DNA of 26,079 nucleotides from Isohypsibius dastychi (GCA_034696485.1 JAQIWT010000244.1:1-26079), one strand, 5' to 3'; counted from the stretch's first letter, positions 8,776-18,174 are shown. Notes: generated from the letters alone by a model not told the origin. Made by a program: numbers and translations.

Positions 8776-9361
8776 TCTTCGACTCGCTGTACCCACCAAG
8801 CCCACGACCACTCTACTCCAAAATAGATCCGAATAGTTCCAATAAGATCTGAGTAGAAGTTGTGTGGGGGGGTGTCCCTGTCTGGCACTGGGTGGGAAAA
8901 GGATACGGAGTCAGGCACGTTGACTTGAAAGTCTTTCACGTCAGAGATAGCTGGAGACGGCACAGATCGTGCTCTGGCGACGTCTATTTACTCCTTCATG
9001 CAAGAACCGTCAAATAACAATTCCACCATTTGCCTCTCATACATCAATAACTTGTGTCAATCCAAGGCCCACAACCGACCTTTGAGGAGAGAGATCAACG
9101 ATGACAAAAAATTTTCTGAAAAATAAACGGCGCCCTTACAATATGTAGAAGATAGTTATACACTGTTATATCTCCCTTACATGTATAATTAAAGGTTACA
9201 ACATAAAATTGAAACAAGCGCATCGGGAAGCATCGCGTCGTCGTTTGCGCTTCCAATGACATGCATGTTTATCAATTCAGAATTATTACCATCAAAGAAA
9301 TAATACGCCGGAAGAAACATTCCTTGCTTGAGCGGCGCGTTTTCCGGTTGAACGAGCAAAG
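8776..9361. other. Intergenic region, divergent promoters
   Basis: This separates the RhoGAP gene and the cysteine synthase gene. It contains an AT-rich stretch (about 9110-9215) and a perfect ACATGCATGT palindrome at 9259-9268. No gene, tRNA or repeat array is visible. Confidence 0.45.
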
Positions 9362-10483
9362 ATGATCAGGACGGTCAGCAGGCGACTGTCGACCTCGGCC
9401 TCGGCTTACCAACCAACTGCGTTTGAGCTGGCGGTCGGAAACACCCCGCTCCTCAGGCTTAGGTGGGCGAGCGAGGTCACGGACGCAAACATCTACGGGA
9501 AGGCCGAGTACTGTAATCCTGGTGGATCCATCAAGGATCGAGCAGCCCTTCACATGGTTCGTGATGCCGAAAAGCGAGGCGAACTTGTTAGGGGTGAGCG
9601 AGGTGTCGTCGTGGAGGGTACGGCCGGAAACACCGGTATTGGTCTTGCACTAACGGCTTCTTGCTTTGGATATGATACGGTCATTTGCATCTCGGACACG
9701 CAGTCGGAAGAGAAGAAGAACACTCTTCGGTGGGCCGGCGCTCACCTGGTACAGGTTCCTGCTGTGCCTTACAAGGACCCCAATAATTATGTTCACGTAG
9801 CCGACAGGTTATCTGCAGCCCTAAAGGCACGCGGAATTCGGATTCTATATGCTAATCAGTGGGACAATCTTGCAAACAGCCAAGCACATTTCGAGGGCAC
9901 CGGGCCCGAAATCTTTGAGGCATTGGGAGAGCGACTGAATGGCTTCTCCTGTGCAGTAGGTACAGGTGGTACGCTGAGAGGAACCTCGGACTTTCTTCGG
10001 TCAAAGCTGGGAGACAAAATTAAGATTGCTTTGACGGATCCTCGAGGAGCTGGACTTGTTCGATATTTCAACGAGGGCGTAATAAAGGCAGAGGGCAGCT
10101 CAATCAGCGAGGGTATCGGTCAGAACCGTATCACAAAGAACATCGAGGGATTTAAGCCTGATTTATCATTCGAAATCTTTGACGAGGAAATGATGGAGGT
10201 GCTGCAGATGATACAGAAGAAAGATGGTCTCATGCTTGGTGGCTCGGCAGCCATCAACGTTGCGGGTGCTATGAAACTCGCCAGAAAACTGGGCAAGGGC
10301 AGTACTGTGTGCACCGTATTGTGCGACGCTGGTTCTCGATACGCCACAAAAATTTATAATCCTCAATTGCTCAAGAGCAAGGGACTCCCCGTGGCCGAAT
10401 GGCTCGACCAAGATAAAATGGAAAAGAAGTTCGACAGTATCCATCTCAAGGATGCTTTGAAATCGGCTATCATCAAAGCTTGA
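9362..10483 (+). CDS. Mitochondrial-type cysteine synthase (PLP-dependent)
   Basis: The protein has 373 residues starting with an Arg/Ser-rich, acid-free stretch (MIRTVSRRLSTSASAY) that fits a mitochondrial targeting peptide. The rest is a fold-type II PLP enzyme of the O-acetylserine sulfhydrylase family: GNTPLLRLR (26-34), NPGGSIKDRA with the PLP lysine at Lys58, EGTAGNTGIGLA for substrate and cofactor binding, GTGGTLRGTSDFL for the phosphate, and GGSAAINVAGA near the C-terminus. The motif EGIGQNRIT followed by EGFKPD is typical of the fungal/protist mitochondrial branch represented by yeast Mcy1, rather than bacterial CysK. The expected reaction makes cysteine from O-acetylserine and sulfide, although the physiological substrate of this branch is less settled. 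The stop is only 47 bp from the convergent lipase stop. Confidence 0.92.
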   Translation: MIRTVSRRLSTSASAYQPTAFELAVGNTPLLRLRWASEVTDANIYGKAEYCNPGGSIKDRAALHMVRDAEKRGELVRGERGVVVEGTAGNTGIGLALTASCFGYDTVICISDTQSEEKKNTLRWAGAHLVQVPAVPYKDPNNYVHVADRLSAALKARGIRILYANQWDNLANSQAHFEGTGPEIFEALGERLNGFSCAVGTGGTLRGTSDFLRSKLGDKIKIALTDPRGAGLVRYFNEGVIKAEGSSISEGIGQNRITKNIEGFKPDLSFEIFDEEMMEVLQMIQKKDGLMLGGSAAINVAGAMKLARKLGKGSTVCTVLCDAGSRYATKIYNPQLLKSKGLPVAEWLDQDKMEKKFDSIHLKDALKSAIIKA

Positions 10484-10530
10484 ACCAATCAATATTATAA
10501 ACAGGTGTGACCAACAGCATTACAACATCT

Positions 10531-11847
10531 TCACATGAAGTAGAAAGGAGGATCGAGCCCAGCCTTGTATGCGTCCAGGAGATGATCCGATAACATCCTA
10601 GAGGACAAAACAGCTATGCGCAACGTATCAGCACCATTATCTACTTCGACCTGTCCCACCTGAGCATATCCCAATGCATAAAGAAAGAGGATGCGCCCGG
10701 GAACGTAAGTATCATATCGACCCTCCTTCCATTCACTTGCAAACTTTTGCTCTAAATCCCGCCAATCACTCTTTTCCCAATCAGCGATTAATTTGTCCCA
10801 GCCGCCACCGAGTCTATTCTTCTTATCAACAGCCTTTCGTATGTTAACCACCAAAGTCTTAACTTGCTTCATGCTCACTCGAGGAATTATGTCATCGTTG
10901 TTGACAACAGAATAGATGTAGCTGGAAGATTTTCGTGCCAGCAACAGGGACACCGCGGGTGGAGGAGCATACGCATAGCAATAAACATTGGGCAAACATT
11001 CCTCTTCTCTCAGAATAATCGTACAAACAGCCGCAACGCCTGCTCCAAGACTGTGACCCACAAAAACTATATCGAACATATCTTCTCCATCATAGTATTC
11101 ACGAATAATATCCCGAATCTTTTGAAGAAGATATCTTGCTGCATGCAACACTCCGCCATGCACACCAAAGTCTCGCGCGTCGTCGGAATCATCATTAGGG
11201 ACGTCAATATTTAGCTCTTCCTTTGCTATCCACAGGGTGGTGAGCCAATCAACGCTTGAAGACGTCCCTTTCACACCAATCACCAGCAGGCGCCTTCCGC
11301 TGACGTTGTCATCATGCTTTGATACAAAATAGGCTGGCTCGAAAAGTTGCAAGGAGTCTTCCATCCGCAATAGCTCATGGTTTCGCTCTTTAAGCTTCTC
11401 AAGGAGTTTTTGTTTGTCAATCAGATACGCAGCATCTGCAAAGAAAATCCAATCTTTGAAAAGACCTGACTGAATGGGTTGCCGATTGGCGAACTGTATA
11501 CCATCGTCGAACGGTTTCGGAGGTTCGACTAGACCTCGTTCAATCCGGCTTGACCGATGCTGAGCCATGTAGTAAATAGCATAAATGATATCCATACGGT
11601 CTAGCGAATTCCAGATAGGTCGTAGGTCATCGTCGTTCTGAAAGTGTTTCTTGAAGGACTCACTTACCGCCTGCACGTATATTCCAGCACCGGTCAAGGT
11701 TTGTTCGTTGGCTTTACCCTTCTTGCCCATGACGGCATTCTTGAGAAGGTGCCGACGCTCATCCTCGCTTTCCAATACCGAGCATGGTTGGTTGCAGCAG
11801 AAGAACATACCAGACCACATAGATCCACATTGATTCGCGTCTGTCAT
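10531..11847 (-). CDS. Class 3 lipase, diacylglycerol-lipase-like
   Basis: The protein has 438 residues from the ATG at 11845-11847. It is an alpha/beta-hydrolase of the class 3 lipase family. The nucleophile motif is GHSLGAG with Ser266; the likely acid is in NNDDIIPRVS (Asp318 or 319) and the likely His is His422 in MLSDHLLDAY. VIGVKGTSS supplies the oxyanion region, and YVPGRILFLY plus the SDH-x3-Y motif resemble sn-1-specific diacylglycerol lipases. Unlike animal DAGL-alpha and beta, no four-helix membrane domain precedes the catalytic part, so it may be soluble or peripheral. The N-terminus is Cys-rich (MFFCCNQPC), a possible lipidation or membrane contact site. An upstream exon is possible: the sequence before the ATG contains an open segment ending at a GTAAGA donor-like site. 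Confidence 0.88.
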   Translation of the reverse strand: MTDANQCGSMWSGMFFCCNQPCSVLESEDERRHLLKNAVMGKKGKANEQTLTGAGIYVQAVSESFKKHFQNDDDLRPIWNSLDRMDIIYAIYYMAQHRSSRIERGLVEPPKPFDDGIQFANRQPIQSGLFKDWIFFADAAYLIDKQKLLEKLKERNHELLRMEDSLQLFEPAYFVSKHDDNVSGRRLLVIGVKGTSSSVDWLTTLWIAKEELNIDVPNDDSDDARDFGVHGGVLHAARYLLQKIRDIIREYYDGEDMFDIVFVGHSLGAGVAAVCTIILREEECLPNVYCYAYAPPPAVSLLLARKSSSYIYSVVNNDDIIPRVSMKQVKTLVVNIRKAVDKKNRLGGGWDKLIADWEKSDWRDLEQKFASEWKEGRYDTYVPGRILFLYALGYAQVGQVEVDNGADTLRIAVLSSRMLSDHLLDAYKAGLDPPFYFM

Positions 11848-12171
11848 TTCTTACCCGAGCGAGTTTGTGTTCTCGCCATTCCTTCATCAAGAACTGCCAA
11901 GATACCTCGAAATCCTCGTCTATATCTGGATCTCTAAAATTCAAAGTTATAAATAAATGGGAGATATTTACACAGTTTCATTTCTCCTTTTAATTTACAG
12001 TGCACGGTATTCTGTTGGTAAATAAAGAAACAAAGGACCGTTTGTGTGTTTCTTGGCACCGGTTCTTGCAGAACTCAGTTGCGCAGGTTAGGGTAAGGAA
12101 AAAACTAACCAAAAATCAAAGAGTATTCCCGTTGGATGATATCCCAGAATGCCTATTATCATATATACGAC
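11848..12171. other. Intergenic region between lipase and DCC1
   Basis: Both flanking genes are on the minus strand, so this holds the lipase promoter and the DCC1 3' end. On the minus strand, about 11870-11944 is open and could encode DEDFEVSWQFLMKEW-like sequence before a GTAAGA at the edge of the lipase ATG. This may be an unrecognised exon. Otherwise nothing is visible. Confidence 0.35.
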
Positions 12172-13251
12172 CTAGCGTTTGATAAAGCCTCGACGACCTG
12201 ATCCATCAGTCCATACTCGAGCGTACTTCTGGATGGCCTCCGACACTCCGCCATCAACCCCTAAAAATGCCGCCTCCAGATCTTGGGGCAGCCAAAATGC
12301 TCGCTTCGAGAAAAGTACTTCGGCACGTTTTTTTGGCTCGCTTGGTAGATGGTCAAAGGCCAAGTGCATGATAGTTCCTTGGTCTTCGTCGAAGATGGCA
12401 ATCCGTTTGACAAGCTTCTCAATGTTAGCCATGTTGGCGGCTACAGGCATCGACGATATTAGGGTAGAAGTAAAGTCATCCATTCTCATCTTATTATTCT
12501 TGAGGAGCATAGACTCAGCAAAAAAGAGAGCAAGTGCATCAACCTTTAGCTCATTCATTGCATCAAAGAATCGCAAATGGATGGCCTCGACTACATTCGA
12601 ATTAAATTCACTGAGGCTAGTGACAACAACATCTTTGGCCATGGTAATGCTTTCGCCCTTACCGAATCGCGCGTTGATCTCTAACACAAGCTGAACAGCA
12701 ACCTTTTCTTCGAGCTCGAGCGATAGAATTCGGAAACCGTTATCGTTCTCAAATGCTCCCATTTCGATAAGTGCCGTTCGGATCTCTTGTTCGCTCCCTT
12801 GAATTTCTTGCAAAAGCTCACTCATATGAATTCCCGTTTTCAGCTTCTTGGTCTTTAACTCATCACGCTGATCATCGTCGTCTCCGCTAATGTCTATTCC
12901 GATGAGCTCGCTGTCTAGTTCGTCTTGAGTAAGGGCAACCTCGTTCAGTAGCTCACGAAGTTTCACAAGTCTCGGTCGTATCCTTACGGGCTCTAGGTAT
13001 TTGTGGGCTCCTGATCCTTTGATCAAGTCCCCTTCAAGCAAATAAAGGTCGTTTGAGGTCTCACGCGAAAACAGAGCAAACGTCGATTTCTTGCTGCACA
13101 AGACCACATCTGCTTTACCTTTGAACATAAGACCAGAGCCAGGCTGCGTGATTGCGTTGCGCAATTCCTCATCGCTTACATCGAGTAAGACCACGTCAGA
13201 GTACTCGCTAGAAAAGTTCACGACGACCGACCGTTCGGGTTGGTCGGTCAT
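12172..13251 (-). CDS. DCC1: Sister chromatid cohesion protein DCC1 (alternative RFC subunit)
   Basis: The protein has 359 residues from the ATG at 13249-13251; the frame continues upstream only to TTG. Family features: an N-terminal beta-rich part with LMFKGKADVVLCSKKSTFALFSRETSNDLYLL-type sequence (FKG, VLCS, T-x-SN-x-x-LL pattern), then YLEPVRIRPRLVKLRELL, which matches the conserved Dcc1 middle, and a C-terminal winged-helix part with ALFFAES and, near the end, an acidic-aliphatic stretch followed by KYAR. DCC1 joins CTF8 and CTF18-RFC, which loads or unloads PCNA and supports sister chromatid cohesion in the nucleus. The length is close to yeast (380) and human (393) proteins. It is divergent from the zinc-finger gene. 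Confidence 0.87.
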   Translation of the reverse strand: MTDQPERSVVVNFSSEYSDVVLLDVSDEELRNAITQPGSGLMFKGKADVVLCSKKSTFALFSRETSNDLYLLEGDLIKGSGAHKYLEPVRIRPRLVKLRELLNEVALTQDELDSELIGIDISGDDDDQRDELKTKKLKTGIHMSELLQEIQGSEQEIRTALIEMGAFENDNGFRILSLELEEKVAVQLVLEINARFGKGESITMAKDVVVTSLSEFNSNVVEAIHLRFFDAMNELKVDALALFFAESMLLKNNKMRMDDFTSTLISSMPVAANMANIEKLVKRIAIFDEDQGTIMHLAFDHLPSEPKKRAEVLFSKRAFWLPQDLEAAFLGVDGGVSEAIQKYARVWTDGSGRRGFIKR

Positions 13252-13924
13252 TTTTAGAGCACCTGGAGGCAACGAATGTGGTTGAGCCAAACGAAATTCC
13301 CTTGTCAATAGAGAGCAGATATTTGAGATAAAATTCTACCTACTTGATTAACTTGGCGACCTACTTTCTTTTAAAACAGGCACCAATATGTTTAGTTTAA
13401 AGTGGAAAGCAGGAACTTGAATTGGTTTTTCAAATTTTTTGAAAGTGAATACGAATCTTTTTCGTGAATTTGAGATACGAGAATTCAAAAGATCAATTTT
13501 GGCCAATTTTACCTCGTCCATTTACGTGCATTGTGTATGAGTATGAGGTGCAAGCTGCGTTTGAAAATTTATTCACAACCATCATATTATTTCAATGGTC
13601 TGAGTTGGTCTTGATAGTACAGTTATTTGTGCAGTCGGCTAGATTGTTTCCGAAAACAAGAGAACGGAGAAGACTAGGCGGCAACCTGAATCTGACGCAG
13701 GGCGTCTACGTTGGGGACAAGAGAAGATTTGTAATATCAAATAACACGAATACATATAGATGGAGCGGTTTACATTCTTGCGAAGCTAGTATATCTGCAT
13801 GGCCGTTCAACACACTCTATTTCTCCAACGCTCGCGGTGGGACTGTTTTCGGGCAGATCAGGGTAACCGCTGTATGGGCTGAGAGCATGAAAGCTGTATC
13901 ATTTAAATTCCGAGTTTCATTAGA
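13252..13924. other. Intergenic region, divergent promoters of DCC1 and zinc-finger gene
   Basis: The DCC1-proximal part is AT-rich (13310-13460). A long open + frame (13464-13970) crosses the rest, but it begins at GTG, has no ATG until near its end, and resembles nothing. I treat it as chance. No RNA gene or repeat is visible. Confidence 0.4.
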
Positions 13925-15052
13925 ATGGAGACGAGTAGACATGACGGAGACGCAGAAAATGAACTGCTAGATTCTAGCGATCTGTCCTTCCCAGGCTCGT
14001 TGCCCAAAATGACGGCTTGTGATTTATGCGGGAAAATGTTCTTTCCGTGGAGCCTCAAGACGCATCAAAAGCGATGTGGGACGAAATCAACAACAAAGAT
14101 TGACAAGATTGTACAAACGAATGTGGTCGAAGATGATCCTTTCGAATCGCTTTCTGAAAGTTCAGAAAGGGGAGAATTACGACGGTCGATCCGTATGCCA
14201 AGGTCCGCTCGCGTGGTTATTGAATCCGGAAAGAAAACGTCCACCTTGTTGTCTAGCAATACTAATATACCCCTTCTTGACGAAGCTCTGGCACATCTGA
14301 AAGATCGTTTGCAAGCTACACGAATGGAATCAAACAATCCAAACGGAAATTACCGGAGGGTAGACGACGCCGAAGGGGCTCGCAAATCAACCTGGAAGAT
14401 TTCTGAAGAAAGGACTCCATCATCGAACCAAATCGACCCAATCGCTGCAAAATCAGGAGGCGACCGAAATCAACAGTCTAGCCGCTCTGTTCTCAAATTC
14501 AATAGCTCCAGAAGTGCATCCCCAGGTCGCAATCAACAAAAGGAAAAACATTTGTTTGTCCGAGGAAGTGAGCTCTCAAGATCTGAGAATATTAGGCTAA
14601 CCCCATCTCAATTATCGACCCGCTCAATATCAATTCCGAGTACTCCCCCAACACCGCTGATATCCTCACGAATATTTGAGAAGTCTCCACCATCACTAAG
14701 TGAGCAGGCGAGGCAACACAGAGATAAGCTTATGCAATCGCGGCGAGATCGCGAAGAGCAACTGCTAACGGAAAGGTCTAGGTTGCAACGTGAGCTTAAT
14801 CGAATCAACGAGGAGCTGCGCTCGATAAGGGCCAGTAAGCCGAAAACCCAACAAACAGTAACGCCGTCGGCAAAGTCCCCTTCGGCTATGTCTTCCAGCT
14901 CAAATGGTCGACGTGCAACTCCGACGAAATCAAGACCGATTGACCCCTCCAATGCCTCCTCTCCAGAAAACCCGCTAGTTACCAATTGGTTGCAAACTGT
15001 CGAGCGACCTACAGTAGTCAGACAGTCCCCTGGCATCAAATTGATATTGTAA
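13925..15052 (+). CDS. C2HC zinc-finger protein, ZC2HC1-like
   Basis: The protein has 375 residues. Near the N-terminus is one C2HC finger, ACDLCGKMFFPWSLKTHQKRC, with Cys32, Cys35, His47 and Cys51, the pattern of the ZC2HC1/FAM164 family (C-x2-C-x-x-F-x-x-x-x-L-x-x-H-x3-C). A long Ser/Thr/Pro/Asn-rich disordered region follows. A strongly charged coiled coil lies at about 255-300 (RDREEQLLTERSRLQRELN). Animal ZC2HC1A has two fingers; only one is visible here. The biological role of the family is poorly known, and some members occur in ciliated or flagellated cells. The domain call is good and the orthology is uncertain. A second ATG just before the finger (residue 29) is another possible start. 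Confidence 0.75.
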   Translation: METSRHDGDAENELLDSSDLSFPGSLPKMTACDLCGKMFFPWSLKTHQKRCGTKSTTKIDKIVQTNVVEDDPFESLSESSERGELRRSIRMPRSARVVIESGKKTSTLLSSNTNIPLLDEALAHLKDRLQATRMESNNPNGNYRRVDDAEGARKSTWKISEERTPSSNQIDPIAAKSGGDRNQQSSRSVLKFNSSRSASPGRNQQKEKHLFVRGSELSRSENIRLTPSQLSTRSISIPSTPPTPLISSRIFEKSPPSLSEQARQHRDKLMQSRRDREEQLLTERSRLQRELNRINEELRSIRASKPKTQQTVTPSAKSPSAMSSSSNGRRATPTKSRPIDPSNASSPENPLVTNWLQTVERPTVVRQSPGIKLIL

Positions 15053-15738
15053 CCGCATTTTTCGCTGAATGCTCCAAGGAAAATCGCGTACAGTATATAT
15101 CTCCCAATTGTGGCTCGACAGGATTGCAAAACTTTGCGGAATTCATTGGAATTCATGAAACCATGTGAATCCTTAGCTTAGATACCTCGCAGGCATGTTT
15201 GCGATGAGCTATTACATTTGACTTCAAACCAGCATCATGCACATATCGTATATTCTAAAACCCAAGCTCGCACCAACAACTCATTCCATTCCCTTTCGCT
15301 ATTCTTTCAAATTTCTCGATACATCCCAGATCATCAATCATCAAACAAAGATCCTAATAATCCTAATAAACATGGCGGAATCTAACGGAATCCTCCAATC
15401 ATCGCTTTGATGTTGGATCCCACAGATGATAATACGATCGTAATATTCAGCCGCGGGAAATGCGACGAACTTGTTCTTTGTGTGCTGACAAGGATGATGA
15501 AGAATGATGAGTCTGTGAGGGGCGATCTTGACGAACCATGCGCAAAATAGGAAAAGACTGATCGAGAACAACTCACCTATCCGGTTCCGTGGCGCCCTTG
15601 ATGACAGCAAGGAATATTCTCGAGGCCACGTGTAATACATATACCCGAGTCGAATTCTCTTCTCGAATTATACTTATTTGCAGACAGGTATTTCCTCTTC
15701 GCACAAGTTCACCTGAACAAGCAAACGAAGAATAAAAA
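15053..15738. other. Intergenic region upstream of the nucleoredoxin gene
   Basis: No supported gene was found. A 12-codon open frame with a good start context (AACATGGCGG, 15372-15410) could be an upstream ORF if the nucleoredoxin transcript starts before it. A tandem copy of the octamer ATCCTAAT occurs just before it (about 15352-15368). The antisense strand has an open frame of 99 codons (15341-15640) with no recognisable content. Confidence 0.4.
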
Positions 15739-17121
15739 ATGGAGGCTCTCTTGGGTTCGTCCCTTGTGGACAAGAGCGGCAAGGAACACGCCCTCAAGAG
15801 CATCATCAAGGACTCGACAACGGCCGTCGGTCTGTACTTTAGTGCCCACGTGAGTTAAATTGGATAATCTCCCACTTGGTTTTATGCCACATGGCGCTCA
15901 GACTAATGTCCGAAATAGTGGTGCCCTCCATGCAGGCAGTTCACACCAATGCTCGCAAAGTTCTACGAGGAAAGCTTGAAGTCCAAGGGGCTTGAGATCA
16001 TCTTTGTTTCGAGCGACAAGGAGGAGAGTGCGTTCAAGGACTACTTGGGCGAGATGCCATGGTACGGACTTCCTTACGCGGACCGAGCGCGCAAGGCCAA
16101 GCTTTCTCAAAAGTTCAAGGTAGAAGGCATTCCTACGTTCGTGATCCTGGATAAAAATGGCGAGGTTATCAATACGGATGGACGTTCAGCCGTCATGAAG
16201 GACCCTAAGGGCGCCAATTATCCTTGGCGACCAGAGCCGGTTCTCAGCATGATAGGAAAGGGCAAGATTGTAACGCAGAAGGGTGATCAAGTTACTCTCG
16301 ATCAGCTGCTGAAGGGCGCAGAGGCTGTTGGTCTTTACTTTTCAGCTCACTGGTGCCCACCTTGCAAGCGCTTCACGCCTGTTCTCGCGGACTGCTACGA
16401 AAAGCTTCGGAAGCAAGATGCAGATGCCGGTCGCCCCCAAAGACTCCAAATTGTCTTCTGCTCATCAGATCGCGATGATGCACAGTTTAAAGAGTACTTC
16501 AGTCATATGCCGTGGCACGCGTTGGATTTTAAAGATTCGGGGGATGTGAAAGAAGCCCTGGAGGAGAGGTTCAAGGTTGAGGGTATTCCCTCGTTTGTTG
16601 TGCTTGACGCAAAGACGGGATCCATCCTTTCAGACGAAGGCGTCCAAGCCGTCATGAGTGATCCCGTCGGTGAGAACTTCCCTTGGACGCCCAAACCAGT
16701 TCAGCTTCTTGATCCATCTACAGCGGGACAGATTGGTCCCCAGCCCGCTCTTTTCGTCTTCTGTGGATCAGATGCAAAGGCAAAAGAGGTGCAGAAGGAT
16801 TTGATCACGGCTGTCGATGTTTGGCAGGGTCGTGCTGAGGAGGGTGCGGTATGCCATGGTGATGTTTGCATTCCAACTGGGGGAAAGCTTGAGGGCGCAG
16901 ACAATTTTCTGTTCTTTGTGTGCGGTGACAATCCGATTGTTCAAAGAGTCCGAGATCTCGCACAAGCAGACAGCATCACGGCTGCCATTCTTGACCTCTC
17001 GGGCCCTGTGTACGCTCACTCTGACCTCCTTTCGCTGGAAAAGGCCACTCCAATGAATTTAAGGAAATTCGTCAAAGGATTCCTGGAAGGATCCATTATC
17101 AAGAACCCTGTGAAGATGTGA
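15739..17121 (+). CDS. Nucleoredoxin/tryparedoxin-like protein with tandem thioredoxin domains
   Basis: There are two exons, 15739-15849 and 15919-17121, giving 437 residues. Two tryparedoxin-like domains follow each other, each with the redox motif WCPPC: Cys39/Cys42 at about residues 1-150 and Cys183/Cys186 at about 155-300. Both have the family phrases FSAHWCPPC, SSD and FKVEGIP followed by S/T-FV. A third, shorter region (about 310-430, starting ALFVFCGSD) looks like a thioredoxin-fold remnant without CxxC, giving the layout of nucleoredoxins. These act as disulfide reductases that protect other enzymes or regulate signalling. No targeting peptide is evident, so it is probably cytosolic or nuclear. 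The splice is supported because exon 1 ends in SAH and exon 2 begins with WCPPC, exactly reconstructing the motif seen intact in domain 2. Confidence 0.92.
15850..15918 (+). other. Spliceosomal intron, nucleoredoxin gene
   Basis: The intron is 69 nt, phase 0, donor GTGAGTTAA and acceptor AATAG. A likely branch site GACTAAT lies about 12 nt before the acceptor. Splicing joins SAH to WCPPC. Without it, the frame meets the in-frame TAA inside the donor region. Confidence 0.93.
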
Positions 17122-17472
17122 TCTAAAGATAACTTTTCAAATAATGACTACATTGTTCCAATTCGCCGGTCACAGGGCAACAAAATAGCATAATCTTCTA
17201 GTGCACAGTCCTCTCAACAATTTCCCTCTCCTAGACCTCTCTTTCTCACAGGGGCAGGTAATCGAATCGTAGCTAATACGTCCGTATCATTCCTTTTTGT
17301 GATTTTCACGCATTTTTTTGGAAGTTCACAATTAATTTTGTATTCATGTTGGACACTCGAGCCGATTTTTAAGTAGAGTTAGGTTCGTGAGCGATATTGC
17401 ACTTCTTTTCATAGAGGAATTAGCCCCGTGCCGAAGCGATCGCTGTCTCATATTAGGCTATTTGGGAGAAGA
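17122..17472. other. Intergenic region upstream of the frataxin-like gene
   Basis: This is a T-rich region between two + strand genes, so it holds the nucleoredoxin 3' end and the next promoter. The frataxin-like frame is open from a GTG at 17428. No other feature is visible. Confidence 0.45.
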
Positions 17473-18060
17473 ATGCTGCGACGATTGGTGAGTTCGAGAT
17501 CGGCCTCGGAGAAGCGTTTGCTTCGACAGGTATTGAATCGGCAGCAGATGTCGACGTCATCAATACCGAATTCACCCAATTTTGGCCCCAGTGTAGCGTC
17601 AAAGGCGCCTGGCACCGAAGGAAAACCTGCACAGCGTACACCATGGCCGATGACAGACCGAAACAAGTTCTTCGCGATGCATGCAGAGGAAAACGCGTCT
17701 GGTACAAAGGATTCCGAAAAAGCCATGCCGAGAGAAAGCGCAAAGCAGGCAATGGACTCGATAATAAATGACTTGAAAGATCTCAAGCAGCAAAACCCAG
17801 GAATGCAGCTTGACTTCAAAGGCAAAGAGATGGTTCTTCGACTCACAAACCATCCAACGGTGTGCTTGTTCAGACTGGTCCTCCAAGGTGAAGACGAGCT
17901 TGGTTTTGAGTCGTCTAGCTCGCCGGGTTTTGTTCGCACGTATAAAATGAATGAATACGGCCAATGGAACTGTGTTGGAGATGGTCATAATTTACACGGG
18001 CTGTTTGTTCGAGATATCCTTCCTTACGTCAAGGGCATGCCGAAATTTGCAAATCGGTAA
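17473..18060 (+). CDS. Divergent frataxin-like (CyaY superfamily) protein, probably mitochondrial
   Basis: The protein has 195 residues from the ATG at 17473; the frame extends 15 codons upstream only to GTG. The N-terminus is Arg/Ser-rich with almost no acidic residues in the first 25 positions, fitting a mitochondrial presequence. Residues about 90-190 follow the frataxin order: a helix (SIINDLKDL), a strand like the family's gVLtl (EMVLRL), a strand FRLVLQ, then SSSPGFVRTY and GQW, and a final helix DGHNLHGLFVRDIL. This resembles the SSPxSGPxRY...W...DG-x-x-LH-x-LL pattern. The highly conserved Trp of the NKQxPxxQIW segment is replaced by Phe145, and the Asn-Lys of that segment is missing. 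Frataxin stimulates Fe-S cluster assembly at the cysteine desulfurase complex. Assignment rests on fold-level resemblance by eye. Confidence 0.6.
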   Translation: MLRRLVSSRSASEKRLLRQVLNRQQMSTSSIPNSPNFGPSVASKAPGTEGKPAQRTPWPMTDRNKFFAMHAEENASGTKDSEKAMPRESAKQAMDSIINDLKDLKQQNPGMQLDFKGKEMVLRLTNHPTVCLFRLVLQGEDELGFESSSSPGFVRTYKMNEYGQWNCVGDGHNLHGLFVRDILPYVKGMPKFANR

Positions 18061-18174
18061 ATCTGTGCAGCAAGATAGTGGTATCTAACTTATCCTAATT
18101 GTCAATTTGTAAATATAGTCATTGTAATTGAGCCGTATATCTAGCACGGCCCAATCAAAGCATAAGATGTGATG

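Noticed and set aside
10481-10530. Idea that cysteine synthase, lipase and frataxin-like genes form a sulfur/iron gene cluster
   Set aside because: The genes are on different strands, separated by unrelated genes, and show no shared promoter; proximity alone is not evidence.
13464-13970. Open + frame of 168 codons upstream of the zinc-finger gene
   Set aside because: It starts at GTG, has no ATG until close to its end, overlaps the zinc-finger gene in another frame, and matches no family I know.
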